64,000 nucleotides of DNA, taken from NCBI GenBank assembly GCA_003342815.1, contig PTEX01000278.1, positions 66,891-130,890 on the forward strand, written 5' to 3'. The stretch comes from Eudromia elegans (taxonomy: Eukaryota; Chordata; Aves; Tinamiformes; Tinamidae). Positions 35,058-49,000 of the stretch are shown piece by piece (position 1 is the stretch's first letter; every line of letters starts with the position of its first letter). The position numbers and the translations under genes were made by a program. The notes below the pieces were generated by a model that saw nothing but the letters and a program-made list of their open reading frames with translations, did no database searches and had not been told where the DNA came from.

Positions 35058-38000
35058 AGCTTTTGCGAAGAACCGTGCATATTTCCAGCTCTTTCACAAG
35101 GCAGCAGGGGCTTTCTGCAACTCAGGGAGGGTGTTTGTTTTTCCTCCGGAGGTGAATCTTGCAGTCAATTCTGTGTATGTTTGCCTGGCTCAATGTGCGC
35201 TGAGCTTTGCTACTGTACCCAGGGCTCGCTCTCATCAGAGCTTCCCTTCCCTATTGCTGATGCATTCGGTGAGACTAGTGGCAGCTGATGCTGAAAGTTG
35301 AAAGACCTGCTCCATGATACAGACTTGGTTCTGCAATGGAGTCAGAAGGGGAAGGGAATCGGATAAAAGACATTTAAAGTTTTTTGGGGGGTTGGGCTTT
35401 TTTGGTTTGTTTGTTTTTTGCCTTGCCCAGAACGTGGTTTGTTTTTGCAAGTACTTCACTTCTGCATTTGTCTGAAGGAAAAGAGGAGACCTAGCAGTTT
35501 CCATAACTAGTGTTTTATCAAGGAGAATTGGAAGCTAGGGAATTGCAGCGAGAGAAAATTTCCTCCTCTGTGGAGAGGAAGGAGTGATACTGAGTTCATG
35601 AAACAGAGCCGAACCAGGACAGTTTTTCCTGAAAGTGAAGTTCTGCTTCCCATAATAAAAGGGCAAACGTATTTTGGAACTGACCAGTGGTTTCCCTCCC
35701 AGGGAGGGAGAAGGAGCAGACAAATGATGAAGCATCTGAGGAAATGCTGAACTTTAGTTTGGAAGAGTGCAGAGCACTTACCCAGGCACCAGTTCTGTCA
35801 GGGTAAAGATGACAGTATATCCATGGATTTCAATGTACTGTCGGTCAAACCTTTAATGTTGCAAGGAGCTGTAGTTTCCAGCAAAACATTTGCAGGTAGA
35901 TGTCAGTGTTAAGTATTTAGTTGTTTCTCAGCAGCCCCTGGAAAGCATTTGCCATTGCAAACTATTTTGGAATTGCCTATTGAAATGAATCAGAACATTT
36001 TTATAGAATCATCAAAATTACACACTACTGTTGACTTTCTCTGCTGCTCAAAGAGCAATAAATGTCTTGGGGCTGGCTGTGTGTATGTCATGTAAATGGC
36101 TTGTTGTACTGATCAAGCCATGGGTTGTTTTAGAATGCAATGTATATACTGCATGGAGATGGATATGGTTTGTTGCTTTTATTTATTTATTGGTGTGGGA
36201 GAGCAAGGGGAATGGACAGTGCAATATTAGGAAACTGGAGCATTTCTTTACTCTTCTCCTTGGGTTCCTGTCTGTCCTCATCTGATACCATGAGAAAAAT
36301 AAGGCAATGTTACTGCTTCAGGATTTGTCCACACTTAGGTATTTATTTGTATGATGGCAGATTGTATCATCGTCTCAGAGGTTATAGAATATAGGTTCAG
36401 GTTGTTTTCTTCTTGTTCCCCATTAATTTAGGAACAAGGTCCTAGGCGTAGACCTAGGAGTTGCTCTTACTCCCTGGCCTTGATTGGTCTTCTAATTTTT
36501 CTTCTGAATATTATATCTCCATTATCATCTTTAGAGCACTGTGCATAACAGTAGCAGACAAGAAAAAGATTTATGCCCTAGGTTATCAAAAACCTGTTCT
36601 TGGAATGTATTGTTCCCTGGATTTTTTTTCTGTAACAGAATTTTGGAGTGCATTTTTTTTGTCATTCAATAACTAATGGATGTAGTTGAAGTTGAAAATG
36701 ACCCACTATTCCTATTGGTTACCCAGTATAAAAATGTTTTACTTTGAAAGAAGTTAGTTGAGAAGTTAGTGGTAATAGCAATTTTCCGTAACCAGCAATT
36801 CTATGAATAAGAGGACATATGGACATATACAATCTCAGTTCAAACTTATTGATAGACATTTCCGTTTTATAGATTTTTTTTTCAATCATTCAAAGATTTC
36901 TTAGCATAAATTTACCTTCCTACAGCATATACGCTACACTCCTTATGCCTTTTCACTTCTGATTCACTCCTGAAAGGGAAAAGGAGGTAGATATATTTAT
37001 TGGAAACAAACACAAGTTCACATTGATCTTATAATTACAGAAAGAGCACATGCAACAGTATTTGCAAAATATATATTTTTTTTCAAAGATCTGTCTGTGC
37101 TAGTGGAATGTGAAATGGAACTCATGTGTTATGTCAAGAAATATTGCTCCGCCACTTGCCTGCTTATCCTGTGGCACACTTTGGCATCGCTACCAAATGA
37201 TTCTTGTGCTCTGCTTTCTTGTATTACTTGTCATATGTGCAACTGCTTGTAAATAAATTCCTTTGATTTTTTTTTTCCTTTTTCTTTGAGAAGCAAGTTG
37301 GGTCTTTTTAGCATATCTTTGTATGTGATCAATTGATTTTGAAGACCATAGTGGGAATACTTTCGAAGTTAAAAAAGAAAAGTGTGAAATGTGATGTTGA
37401 TTTACAACTAATTTCTCTAAGATTTTGGTTTTTGTCTTCCATCCCTACTGAATGTTTTGAATATGAAATGAGTAACAACAGCATTTTTTTTGTACAGTCA
37501 TTTAGAAAGCATTCAAGATTCATGGAGTGCAGTGTCTTACTAATCTTTGCATATGAGCTCAGACTTACTCATTATTTTCTTACAGCATACTTATGCTCAG
37601 ATAGGAAAGATAGCTTTCAGAAATAAAAGTATTAGGCCTGACTTATGTGAATATACTTTATCCCAAATATTTGTTTTCTTTGCAGTGTCACTGAATCTGT
37701 CTCTGTCACTAAAATTATGTTTGTCAGTAAGACCGATTCAGAACCCATCGTACGGAAATCTTTGAATCTCTCTCAGTTTTATCTCAAGGTGCACTGGGTA
37801 CTGCAAGTCCATTCTGAAATGCAATAAATATGCACAGTGATATACCTTAGATACTTTTATCATGTTTTAAAATTTTGATTGACAGTTATGTCTTTCATGC
37901 CTCAGCAATAAGCTCTTCAATTTTCTCTCACTTTTTTTTTTTTTTTTTTTTTGGTCAGTAAGCAAAAAGGGACCAAAACACTCCTAACTTCTGGAATCAA

Positions 38001-39822
38001 GGCTAATGAACAGCTCAACCAGGAGAGGTCATCACAAGATAAAAAGTAACATAGAAAATAGAAATTTAGTGCTTTATAGACCTGAATGTGGCTTAAAGAT
38101 GGAATAGTAACAATATGGCTCTGGATAGTGAAACTTTAGCTTGTGTTCTTGCTAAGAAAAAAGAAAAGAAAAACAAGTAGCACTTTGTCTTCTTAATGAG
38201 AATGCTTAAAGGATTCATTTAGTGGGTCATCTGCTTCTTTATAAAACCAACCCTTTTAAAGAATAGCTGTCTCTCACAGCTAGGCTCTATTTTCAGTTGT
38301 GTTTATATCTAAGGCAAACAGTGATCAATACTGGACAACGAAGACTTTGTGAAAGTTCTGATGCTTTTGATGCTTTTGCAGTAGGTCTCCCACCAATGCT
38401 GTAGTTGGAATGAAACTCTGTTTCACGGCATTTGGTGCAGAAATCTACAGGAGCAGATACAATCAATCATTAAATTTTGCTTATATACAAAAATATGCAT
38501 TTTCTACCATCAACTGCACACCTACATTTTCCTTCTTTATTAATAGCAGGAGTAAAAGAAAAAAATATGTATTTCAGAAGTGTAATGTCCCTCTTGAAAG
38601 AGCAAAGCACTGTACAAGAAACTTGATTTCAGGGATCTTGTGAAAAACAGAGTAAGAGAATCTGCCCTTTCAAATTCTGGTGTTTGGATGGGGTGCAGGT
38701 GAGGACTTCTCTGTGCACTTTCTTATTTTTCTTATCTTCTTTGTTTTTCTTATCTTCTCTGTGCACTTTCATGCACTTTCATTTGGGAGTAGCCATTTTT
38801 CATGTAAGTTTTTAGACATATTATTTTGTGAAATATAGTGAACTGCAAGTCAGAAAAAGATCTTCAGTTGCCTTCGTGTTGTCTCTGTTTACATTCCTTT
38901 GTTTAGGTCCCATTGCTTGGGACCTAAAATCAGATCCCATCAAATTTAGTTTCAAGTGTATCAGAAAATTTTTATTTGAGGTTTAATATCTAATCATTTT
39001 CTAACCTGGATGTCAAAAACCAAAGCTTTAAGTGAGGGCCTAAATTCTTTTTAAGAGCATGGGATGTCATAACATTAAGCAAATGCTCTCTTCCTTTATT
39101 TTTACTTAAATTTAGAACTTTTGAGCCAAAAGGAGATCAAAAGTCTCCTGTTTAAAGACTAGTTATACATATCACTATATAATAAAATGAGCATTCAAAA
39201 GAGAAACAAGCCTTTTGTTAGCTCTTTATTATTTAACAGAATTGAGCCAATTATAGTGTTCTGGGTAACTATTTTTAAAAAGCCAAAATTCCAGAGTCTT
39301 TAGCTTGCATGAATGCAACATTGCACCAACTTGGTTGCATGCATTCGTCTATACAGAAAGTCTGGTTCAGAGTTTGCTATGGTCAGTGCGCTATGAATCA
39401 GTCACTGTTGTCATTGAGTTAATGCAATGGGCCTTTGCTCAGGTTCTTTTTGTGTTGCTGGTGGTTTTAGTTCAGTTATTTTCAAATTCAGGAGTAATAA
39501 TATAGAATAACGCAGGAAAAAAAAAAGAAAAACAAAAAAAACATGCTTTTGTAGGTGGTGAAGTCTGCCAGGAAGTTTGAAAGTGCAGTTAAAGACCTTT
39601 TCTTTTTCTAATGAAACTGATCTATAGCTGAATAGTTTCACATACAGATGAAACACTGATAGCTGCTTAAATCTGGAGGTGTGCCACTGCCTACGCTTGA
39701 ATTTCCTAAGTGTCAGTCACGCTAGGCCTTGCAAAGGTACAGGGACTCGCAAATGTGCTCAGGGTTTCAGTAACTTAAATAGATAACACTAGGGAAGCAG
39801 TATTAGTCCAGTTCTTAACTAG
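35058..39822 (+). other. CNTNAP2: CNTNAP2 intron 1, first part
   Basis: Downstream of the donor, G/C content falls to background by about 35800. Seen: T-rich runs, a 21-T homopolymer (37932-37951), a doubled CTTCTCTGTGCACTTTC block near 38706-38772 and a hairpin at 38902-38928. No second exon: nothing here encodes the discoidin-domain start expected from exon 2. Confidence 0.7.
38902..38928. repeat. Short hairpin, 11-bp stem
   Basis: TTTAGGTCCCA and its exact reverse complement are separated by 5 nt. On the + strand it lies within the CNTNAP2 intron transcript. Confidence 0.85.
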
Positions 39823-40067
39823 ATTTTATTTTATTTTATTTTATTTTATTTTATTTTATTTTATTTTATTTTATTTTATTTTATTTTATTTTATTTTATT
39901 TTATTTTATTTTATTTTNATTTTATTTTATTTTATTTTATTTTATTTTATTTTATTTTATTTTATTTTATTTTATTTTATTTTATTTTATTTTATTTTAT
40001 TTTATTTTATTTTCATTTTATTTTCATTTTATTTTCATTTCATTTCATTTCATTTCATTTTATTTTT
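39823..40067. repeat. (TTTTA)n array grading into TTTCA units, in intron 1
   Basis: About 37 TTTTA units with an N at 39918 are followed by alternating TTTTC/ATTTTA units. Five consecutive TTTCA units at 40033-40057 come next, then ATTTTA. It lies in the sense orientation of CNTNAP2, about 4.8 kb after exon 1. The motif change is seen directly; the true array length is uncertain because of the N. Confidence 0.95.
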
Positions 40068-43000
40068 AAATTTAGAAGTCTATATTTAAATCATAACACT
40101 TCTTTGGAAGAGTTAATTTGGCCAGGCCATGTCCTTCTACGCACATGTACATGCATCCCTTCTCTGAGAATGAGCGCAGCCTGGTTGAATGTTCACCTGC
40201 TGGAGCAAATAGGAGTTGTGGTATTGATTTTTAAGAGCAATATAGTTAAGTTTGTTGTCATTCGGAGGTTCATGATTGAGTCTATTGGTATAAGATACCA
40301 GAAATGATTTAGCAGTTCTTCAGACCTCAGCCTTTGGACTAATATTGATTTTATCTGTATCACACTTCATTTATTTAGTTACTTATTTATTGGCACTGTG
40401 TAAATACCTAATGTTGAGATCACCAGCTAACTATGGAAGCATTATACGTAGCTGTGGCTGTGCAGCGTACTGCAGTAACCAGAGGTCAGTTGTCTTGAGC
40501 CATTTTGAATCCTAGCATTGAAGTTGTCAGAGATCCAAGAGCATTTTCCAAGCTGACATTTGGTACTTGGAAAAACTTGATGCATGTCTAGGTTTTGGTA
40601 GCTCTGAAAAAGCAAGAAGCCTGAATATCTGGAATCTTTATCCAACCAAAACCAAATTAAGAAGGATTTTTTGAAAGACTATTTTATGAGTGAAGTGATA
40701 CAAAAAGAACCAGAAGTTTTGTAAAGACCTCTGCTGCCTGGGAAATGGTCTGAATTTTCATACACTGCTGTGGTAGCTGACCATTTCCTATTTGGTCCAT
40801 CAGGTTGATTACTTGGTAGTTCAGAGTGGACAAGTACATTCACTCTGGTGTTTGCTTCTTTCCTCTAACTCAATAAAGTCTATGGTGTTTTACAGATGCC
40901 TGAAGAGACAGTTCATTCAGACATTTATCTTAGGTGCTCATGCTAAGCCCACTGAGGGATTGGGAGATTCATTTAAGCTTCTGGTTTGTAATTTGATGTT
41001 AATATACCACCATTTCACACATCTTCAATTATTTTATTTCTAGTTATACGAACACTCCCAAAGATATGTTTTAAATAAATTAGTGAATAAGATCCATCTA
41101 CTTAGCTAGGAACTCCATTAAAAGTTTTGCATTTGTACCAGTAAAAGCTAATGCTTGGTTACAACTTCACATGTGTAAATAAAATGAATAATCAAAAATC
41201 ATTGTCATTAGCCCAAGAATATTTGGACTCCTTTCTAAACTGTTTTAATTAAAGGATTTTTATATCTCAGGAAGAAATATGGTAGTTTAAGGTGAACATT
41301 TATCGTTTGCTTTTGAGGAATATTCCAAGTTCTGAGAGAAACTCAGAGAGAGTTCTCAGAGAGGAGAAAGCAACTCCTATCTGTGGAAATGACCAGTTTG
41401 AATACCTGTCTAAATATAAGCTATAAATTCTGTTTAATTTTGTAAAACTGCTGTATGATTGAACATCTCATAATCTCATACTCAGGGCAAGCAATCATGT
41501 ATCTGCTATATTTCTCTCTATATATTTTTGTATAGGAACTTATATTCCCAATAAGCATTTTTTGCCTGTTTCAAGTCCAAGGGTGTCCCACTGTCTATTT
41601 CTGTATCACCTAAGTGGTGATAAAGCCATTACTATTTCATATATATTTATTGTAAATGCTTGAGTATGCTGGAATTTAGGGGGAAAGAATGAGAGAGGTA
41701 GCCCTGAGAACATGGATCTGACAGGTAGGTTGCAAGGATCTGTTTCTTGGAGGCTCAGAATGAGTCTCTGATGGAAAGGTTGCCAGCTAAGGCAGAGGAA
41801 AATTACTAGGGTTCCTGCAGGACCTAATAGAAACTTGCAAGTATATTGGCCTAATGCAATGGGAGGCAACACAGCCCCCAAGGGAATTCCAATGTATTTT
41901 ATGTTTTCTTGGAATATGTACTGGCTTTAAATGTCAGTAGGATAATGTTTCTGATACATAGCTTGAAATGCAGTTCAATCGGGATATGATTTCACTCCCT
42001 TTACACTGAGAGAAATAGTTGCAGGAGTATGATTGGATTGGGAAAAAGTTCTAACTATCCCTCCCTCAAAAAAGTTTAAAACTTGTACTCTATTGAGCCA
42101 GTTTTCAAATGCAGGTGCCTTGCATTTGAAATCTCTATATTCCACCTGGGTGGTCTTTGCTACATAAGAAGAGTGTGTCCAAGTTATTTTTGCCCATGTA
42201 CCCAGATACAATGCCCCTGCCCAGGATGGGCATTGCTCTGAGTCATCCTCTCTAATGCACTTCCCCTCAGTTTGGCATCCAGAGGAATTAGACTACAGGG
42301 CACTGGCAGGTAGATGATGGATGTCCTATCTGCTTCCTCCCAGCATGGTCAGGTTGCAAGTTGAGTTCCCTATAGATATGAGACCGTATACACTACATTC
42401 TCAGCCTTCTTCCAAAAACCCAAACCTCCACATTCCCTATTTCCCTCTGCTCTGTATTTTCTTTCTGTTTCTCACAGATCATCCTTCTCATTTCATTAGT
42501 AGTCTTTCTCCTTGCTCTCTCTGCCCTCTTCCCACCCTTCCCTGCATCTGTAAACCCTCCACTGACTTCTCTCAGATTTTCACTGATTCATCACCATATC
42601 AAGCAATTTGCTGAGCTTGAAACTAAGGGAGATTGTCTTCATCGATTCCTGATTAATTCATCCGTATGTGAAGGATAGGTACATAGGTAATAACTCAATT
42701 GAAATTCCTTCACCACTTAATTGCTGTGCCATAATCATGGCCTGTTAAATCAGGTAATCAGATATTATGGATGATGCTAGGATTCATTTTTCTCCAGAAA
42801 AAGTTATTGTGCTCATATACTGTACATGTGGAAAAAAAAATTGTGCCAAAAGAATGCTGTGAGTGAATCATGGTCCCAAACCTACTTATTCATCGGTTAT
42901 AAGGCCAAGAAGGATCACTGATCTCATCTTCTGTGATGTGGATGTCAGACAGCCGCGTTACAACTTTCAGTTGCTTTATACATCGAGCTCTTGGCCCACC

Positions 43001-46000
43001 TCTTCCCAGCACCGAAACCCCAGGCTGGAGCTGTGTCTTTTATCCTAGATTTATGGCTTTATGTTTGGCCATATTAAAATGCAGGATATTTCCTACCACC
43101 AGCTGGCCTAGGTGTTCCAAGCTTGTCTTATGTAAGCTTCATTTTCAGGTCATCTTCAACTTCAAATGCTCTCTATTTTTCCACAGGTCTGTAAAAAAAT
43201 GTTAAATAATGACAGACTGAAAATTAAATTTCCTATGGGTTTCACTCTTTTTTTTTTTTGTTATAGTTATACTTTCAAACATTTCATAGATCATACTTGC
43301 AGTAATTCAAAATCATGTGTAAAATAGTGTACTCTGTCAGTCAAATACTTTCAGCACTTAGATATGTGCTTTTACAGTATGTGCAGTTGCAGATATAAAT
43401 GCCTCCGTATTCAGATTTGGTGTCATCCAAGTTTGTCAGCTCAGGGAAAAAAAAAAAAAAAAAGAAAAAATAATGAAACCTCCAAAGCTTGAGGGTGTCT
43501 CGTACTAAATACATTTACACCTTCAAGTTTCTTATTAATAGAGTTCTTTTACAGTTTCCTCAGCGTTGTAAGAGTTAGTGAAAAGCAGCCATAACCTTGT
43601 ACAGAGCTGCTCGCTGTGCCTTCCGCCAGCTCTCAGACCCAGCTTACCTTGCTGATGTAAAACTGCCTGGCCATCTTGGCTGCTGTTTAATATCCTGCTC
43701 CGTTACTCTTGGAATTTAAGCTATTTTGTTGCCTCCTTCAGACCCAAGTATGCAGTCTTGCTTTTCGCCTAAGACTGTATGCTTTTGTCTTGCTTACATG
43801 ATTGGCCATTGAACCCCTGGTAAGCCTTCGGTAGGCTTCCTTTTCTTCCTCAACTCTGTACCCATTTCTTTCCAAAAACTTTCATTTGATTTATTATTGT
43901 AGTTGTTTATTTCACTTTAATTGTCCTTATCTTTTCCATACATAGATTGCTTAAGCCTGGTATCCTTTTTTTTATATTTTATATGTATTTATATAAAAAT
44001 TTCCCATATTTTTGGGATTCTGACATATATATTTTAATGTTTGGTAAAATGGTAACATTTCCACTAGCACTCACATTTTTCTGATGGAACTCTTACATTC
44101 TTAAAAAGTACAGCTACTACTGCTTCTGAATGTACTTAATCCTGAATTTAAGCATCCATTAAGGATTAAATGAAAATATAACATTAATATTGAAAACATA
44201 CAGCAAATAATTATTTTAAAAACGATGTAGAGACTAGCAAGGAACTATAGCCAAGGCTGTGCTCATTAGGCTGTCCATATGCAAATAAGCATGTGTTTTA
44301 AAATAAAAAGTTCAGACATTTATGGCTAAATCTTTGATAATGATAAATGTCTGATTAAATTCTTAGTTGAAATGAGACAATCATAGGCATAGACACATAT
44401 TAGATCCAGAATTATGCAGCTAAGATTCTCATTATTGAGTGGTAGGATGACAGTAGAAAGATGTATGTTTCCTATATTCTTGATTTTAATGACTGTGAAG
44501 TTCAGGTATAATATTATCATTATTTAATGTTTCATTCAATTCTGACTTGTAAATTAAATGACATAATTACATGTTGACAAAAATATTTTAAAATATTACT
44601 CTAAATATTATTTTTAAAATATTTTTCCTAGCATGAAAATTTTAGCATCTAATTTAAAATATTGAGGGATGGAGTATGCAAATAATTCTCCACATAGACA
44701 CACCTATGGTCTAGAGGGCTGTGTATGTGAACTCACATGTGCAGATGTGTTGTTAGCAACAGGTAATGAAGCTCCCTTTTTTTGCCTGTCTATACATGGC
44801 AGAATCTCACTGGGAGTTGCTTCTCATCTTTTCTAAATTTTGAGACTTTTCTTGCAATTTCATGGGATAGGGGATATTTCTCAGGCAGGGACAAATTGCT
44901 TCAAGAGTCCTAGAGTGTTAATTTGAAAGTGGAAACAGGCAATAACCCAAAATCTGATCTGGAAGAAAAAGTCATGGGATATTCATTTCTGATCAAGTAA
45001 TGAATTTAGAACTTTGTTCAAGATTTGTAATGTGTTTATGATGATCCATGTTCTAAAGATTTTTAAAGATACTGCATTAAATGAATCTAGGGAGTTCGTT
45101 TCTTCCTGACCATGCATGTACAAAGTTCATAGAAGGCAAAGTTGTCTTGTAGGCAAACAGGGGTCTTCCACATGTCTCCCTGAGCCTGGTCTGTTGGGTC
45201 ATAACTCTGCCATGGCGGATCTTCACATCAAAGGAGAGGCTGCAGATGAGTGTATGCACTTGACATATTTTAATAAGTTCATGTTGAACTCAATGTTCAT
45301 GTTAAATTCAAATCTGTTTAGAGCCTATCAGGAATATAGGAAACGAGATCTTGTGTGCCTGGGACAGAGTATAGGATGCAAAGGAGAACCTTAAAGCATC
45401 GTTTCTCTAGGGTAAAAATGTGCTGTGCATTTTGAGTTGCAGGCGGGTTGTGCAAGGAGGCAGTGTCCTGGCATCGGTTTCTGGGCTGGTGATTGTCTGA
45501 GAGTTGCTGATTGACGTCTGGAAAGTGGACCTGAAGGACCGGTCCTCTTTGCAGTGGAAGAGCTCAGCACTGGGGTATTGCTACTTGAGGCAAGCTGAAG
45601 AAAGGTCTTGTGGAAGCGACTCAGCATGGCAGGAGAACAGTCCAGTCTGGGTAGAACAAAACGTGACATATGGTTGTCATAGGCTAATAACTTAATTGGA
45701 TGGGACAGTGTATCAAATCATTCATCTTAGGCCATGTCTTAGGTCTTAGATGTTATGGTCCTTTTTTCTTTATCATCTTCCTTCCTATAATCAAACATTA
45801 GCCTAGATGTTTTCATCAAAACTTTTATAGAGCTTGCCTTCTCTCATACTGATGAGTATCACAAATCATAAGACTGAAATCTGACCAAGTTCCATTAGAT
45901 TTACACTGGAATATGAGAGATTAGCATTTAAAACAGTCTAATTAGAGATTTTTCAATTACCTTTCTTATACCAGTTCTTTATTTCCATTTCTTTGAAATG

Positions 46001-49000
46001 TCTGCTTTCACTTTTACTTTTTTTTTTTTTTGTGATGAAAAATTATTCGTAGCAGCTAAAAGGCTTTACGATGCGTAAGTTCTTTTTGCCTCAAAGATCA
46101 AGTGAAGACCATTTAAATTATTAATACTTAACCATGCCAAGGCACTTACAGGAATGACGGTGCTTGGCTATTTCATGCCTTTATACTAGGAAATATTGTA
46201 CTATGAAAGATTTTAGTACCTCATGTATATCAGTCTTCTCTTTCAGGATTAACATTGATCACAAAGTTATTTTGTGTCTCTGCACTTCATGCAGAGTAAC
46301 AGCTATTATCTTCAGCAGCACATGTAACGTACTATGAAAAATATATCAGTTTCTCTTCTTTTTGATTGAAAATAGCTCTAAACTTGCTGGGCAACCATAA
46401 CATAGTTTTGTGGATGATACATAAGGTTTATACACTTCATTTTTATTGATTCAACTCTGAGAGTCTCCCCTATATTTATCCTACTTAACTGAAAATCATA
46501 CATATATCTCATATGACCTGATTAGAAGAGCATTAAGGTAATGCTGGACAGTGAAGGCTCCATGGAAAAATGTTTTATAAAGTAGACTTCAATTTTTGTT
46601 ATAAAGGAGGTAGATCACAGAATACAGATAGGATGGAAAGTTACTGGCATTGCTGCCGACCCTGTCATGAGTGACACATGTGCAAGTCTCCATGACAATG
46701 AACAACAGCAAACATTTCAAAAACATTTTCCAATGCAATACAAAACCTGTATTGTTAGCAAAATATGCAGGTTTGCTATTATTGCCCAGAGGAGTGTATT
46801 CACTAAGCCCATCCCTTTCAGCTAAAAAAAGTATCTGAACAAAACAGTGTCCTAGATCATATAACAATCTGACATCCTACCCTCTTAAAAAACTGCCAGA
46901 AGAAAATGACATTAATACTACAACAGCCAACCAATTTTGTGCATCTCAGGTACAGAACAGAAATTATGTCCTACATTTGCCTTCTTGTGCTGTGCCACTT
47001 TTCATATGAGAATATGATTACCCTCATCTGATCAAATTGCAGACTGTGGAAGAAAGGGACGACATTATGAAAATCATCTTTCTTTTTCTGTGTGACATTA
47101 TTGAGCAAGAGATTCAATGAAGAGGTTCAACTCGCTGCTCCTACAGTTTTGGTTTTTTAAACAGAAAGTAATGCATTTCAGAAGAATAGCTGTACATCAG
47201 TCATGCAAAAGGCTTACAGGTTTCCTCCCTTCCTTCTGTATGGTGTTTAGGCTTGTGATTAGTACCTGACACCTGGAGTACAGTGAAGAACTCCATTGTT
47301 TAGCATGGAATGACTCAAACAATCATTTGATATATACTTTTACTCCGTAATCAAACCATCTCTTCTTCCAGTGCCTATTAGAATGATGTCCTGGTCCACA
47401 GCTGCAGCTCCAAAATGCTCCACCAAACAACATGTTATACATTGTAATAACAACAACAACAAATAGAGGAGCCAGGTTTTGCCATCCTTACTCTGCTTAT
47501 CTTGCCATCCTTATCTGCTGTGGAATTAATTCCACTGTTCCTAGAGTCATGTACTCGTCAGCGTGAATCATGGCAAAATCTCCAAATAATTTCCTAACAC
47601 AGTCATTAGTATTGAATCAGCAAACACCAATTGCTGTTCATGTTTTAATGATTAAAAAGGAAAATAAATAAATAAATAAAATGAAATCTTATGTTCAGTT
47701 TTGCTGAGTGAAAGTTGATATACTAGGAAAAGAGGAAATCCTATTTGCATTAGGTGATTTGTTATCAGAGCAGGGAAGTGTTATACAGAGAGGTGCAGAG
47801 CAATGCTCTGCCAGGTGTGCAGTGCTTTGTGCTAACCTGCTGCAAGCCGGGCAGTTTTCCAAGCTAGTAAGGACTCCAAGGAGGTTGAACCTCCCAGATC
47901 CTACCAACCCCTGAAGAAATCCGTAGAGTAAAATGGAGGTTGTGCTTTAGGTAATACTCTTAGCATTAAGAGTAGACAATTGTGCATTGTCTAGCACAAC
48001 AGGACATGTTGTATGTGTGTTCCAATACTTCATTTCCAAGCCCCATGCTTAGAAAGAATGAAATGAAGTAATATTTTCCAAGCATCCTGGATCATCATTA
48101 ATAAAAAATGGATTGAATAAAATAAATTAGTTACAGAATGCAAATACAGATGTCCTTGTTGTGATCATTATACAAATAAACATTATACATATCTACTTAG
48201 TGTTTGAATATAATTGGAAGAGATGGGAAGTAGAAATATCTTTTATTTATATTTTCAGTATTAAACACTTTGTTTTTTGCCCAAGAAAATCTTTGGAGGT
48301 AAAACCTGCTTTGGAGCATTTTTCAAATTAGTGATTGAAAACTTTTGATAAATTCTAACATAATTTGTCTTTTGCTATTGGAGTTTTTTTGCATGTGTGT
48401 TTTTTGGGGCTTGTTTTTATAATGAAATTTTGCCTTTTCTTTCCAAATTAATCAAATGATTCTGTGCCCTCAGTTCCTGTATTGTTCTGCCAATAAAAAA
48501 ATGTTTCCTCGTTACTCTCCTCTTTCCATTCCAAGCTATTTTACTCTTTCAAAATTTTATGTTCTTGGAAGTGAACATGCTGTCTGCATTTTGTCCTCTG
48601 CTTGGCAGAAGACAAAATGTATTTGCTGTTGTCCAGCATGAATTCTGAAGAGCTTTTTCTTTACTTTTCCTTTTTGTTTTTTCATATTTGTCAGTGGGTC
48701 ATTGGACAAATAGAAGGTGAAACAACATCAAAAAATCAAAGCTGTTTTCAGAAAGAGTCAATTAACTCCACTATAAAGATGTACTCCATGGAGCTGAGAA
48801 CTATGTGGAAATAAAGGCCCATGCTGATTAGGTACATCCTTTAGAAATCTTCATTTATTGCACTCCAAATAACCCTCTTTTATTTCTAAATGATAAATGA
48901 CATGAAGGTGGAATATGCCAGTGGGAAGAAGAAAGAAAATTTGACATAAGAGGCACAGAGGATCAACTTGTACAAGTAAAGTAATACTCAGGTTTTAGCT

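Noticed and set aside
34000..35097. 365-codon open frame on the minus strand
   Set aside because: It crosses the CpG island and the purine-rich complement of the CNTNAP2 leader, where stops are rare. Its product is Lys/Arg/Gly and low-complexity, and it runs antisense through a firmly identified exon.
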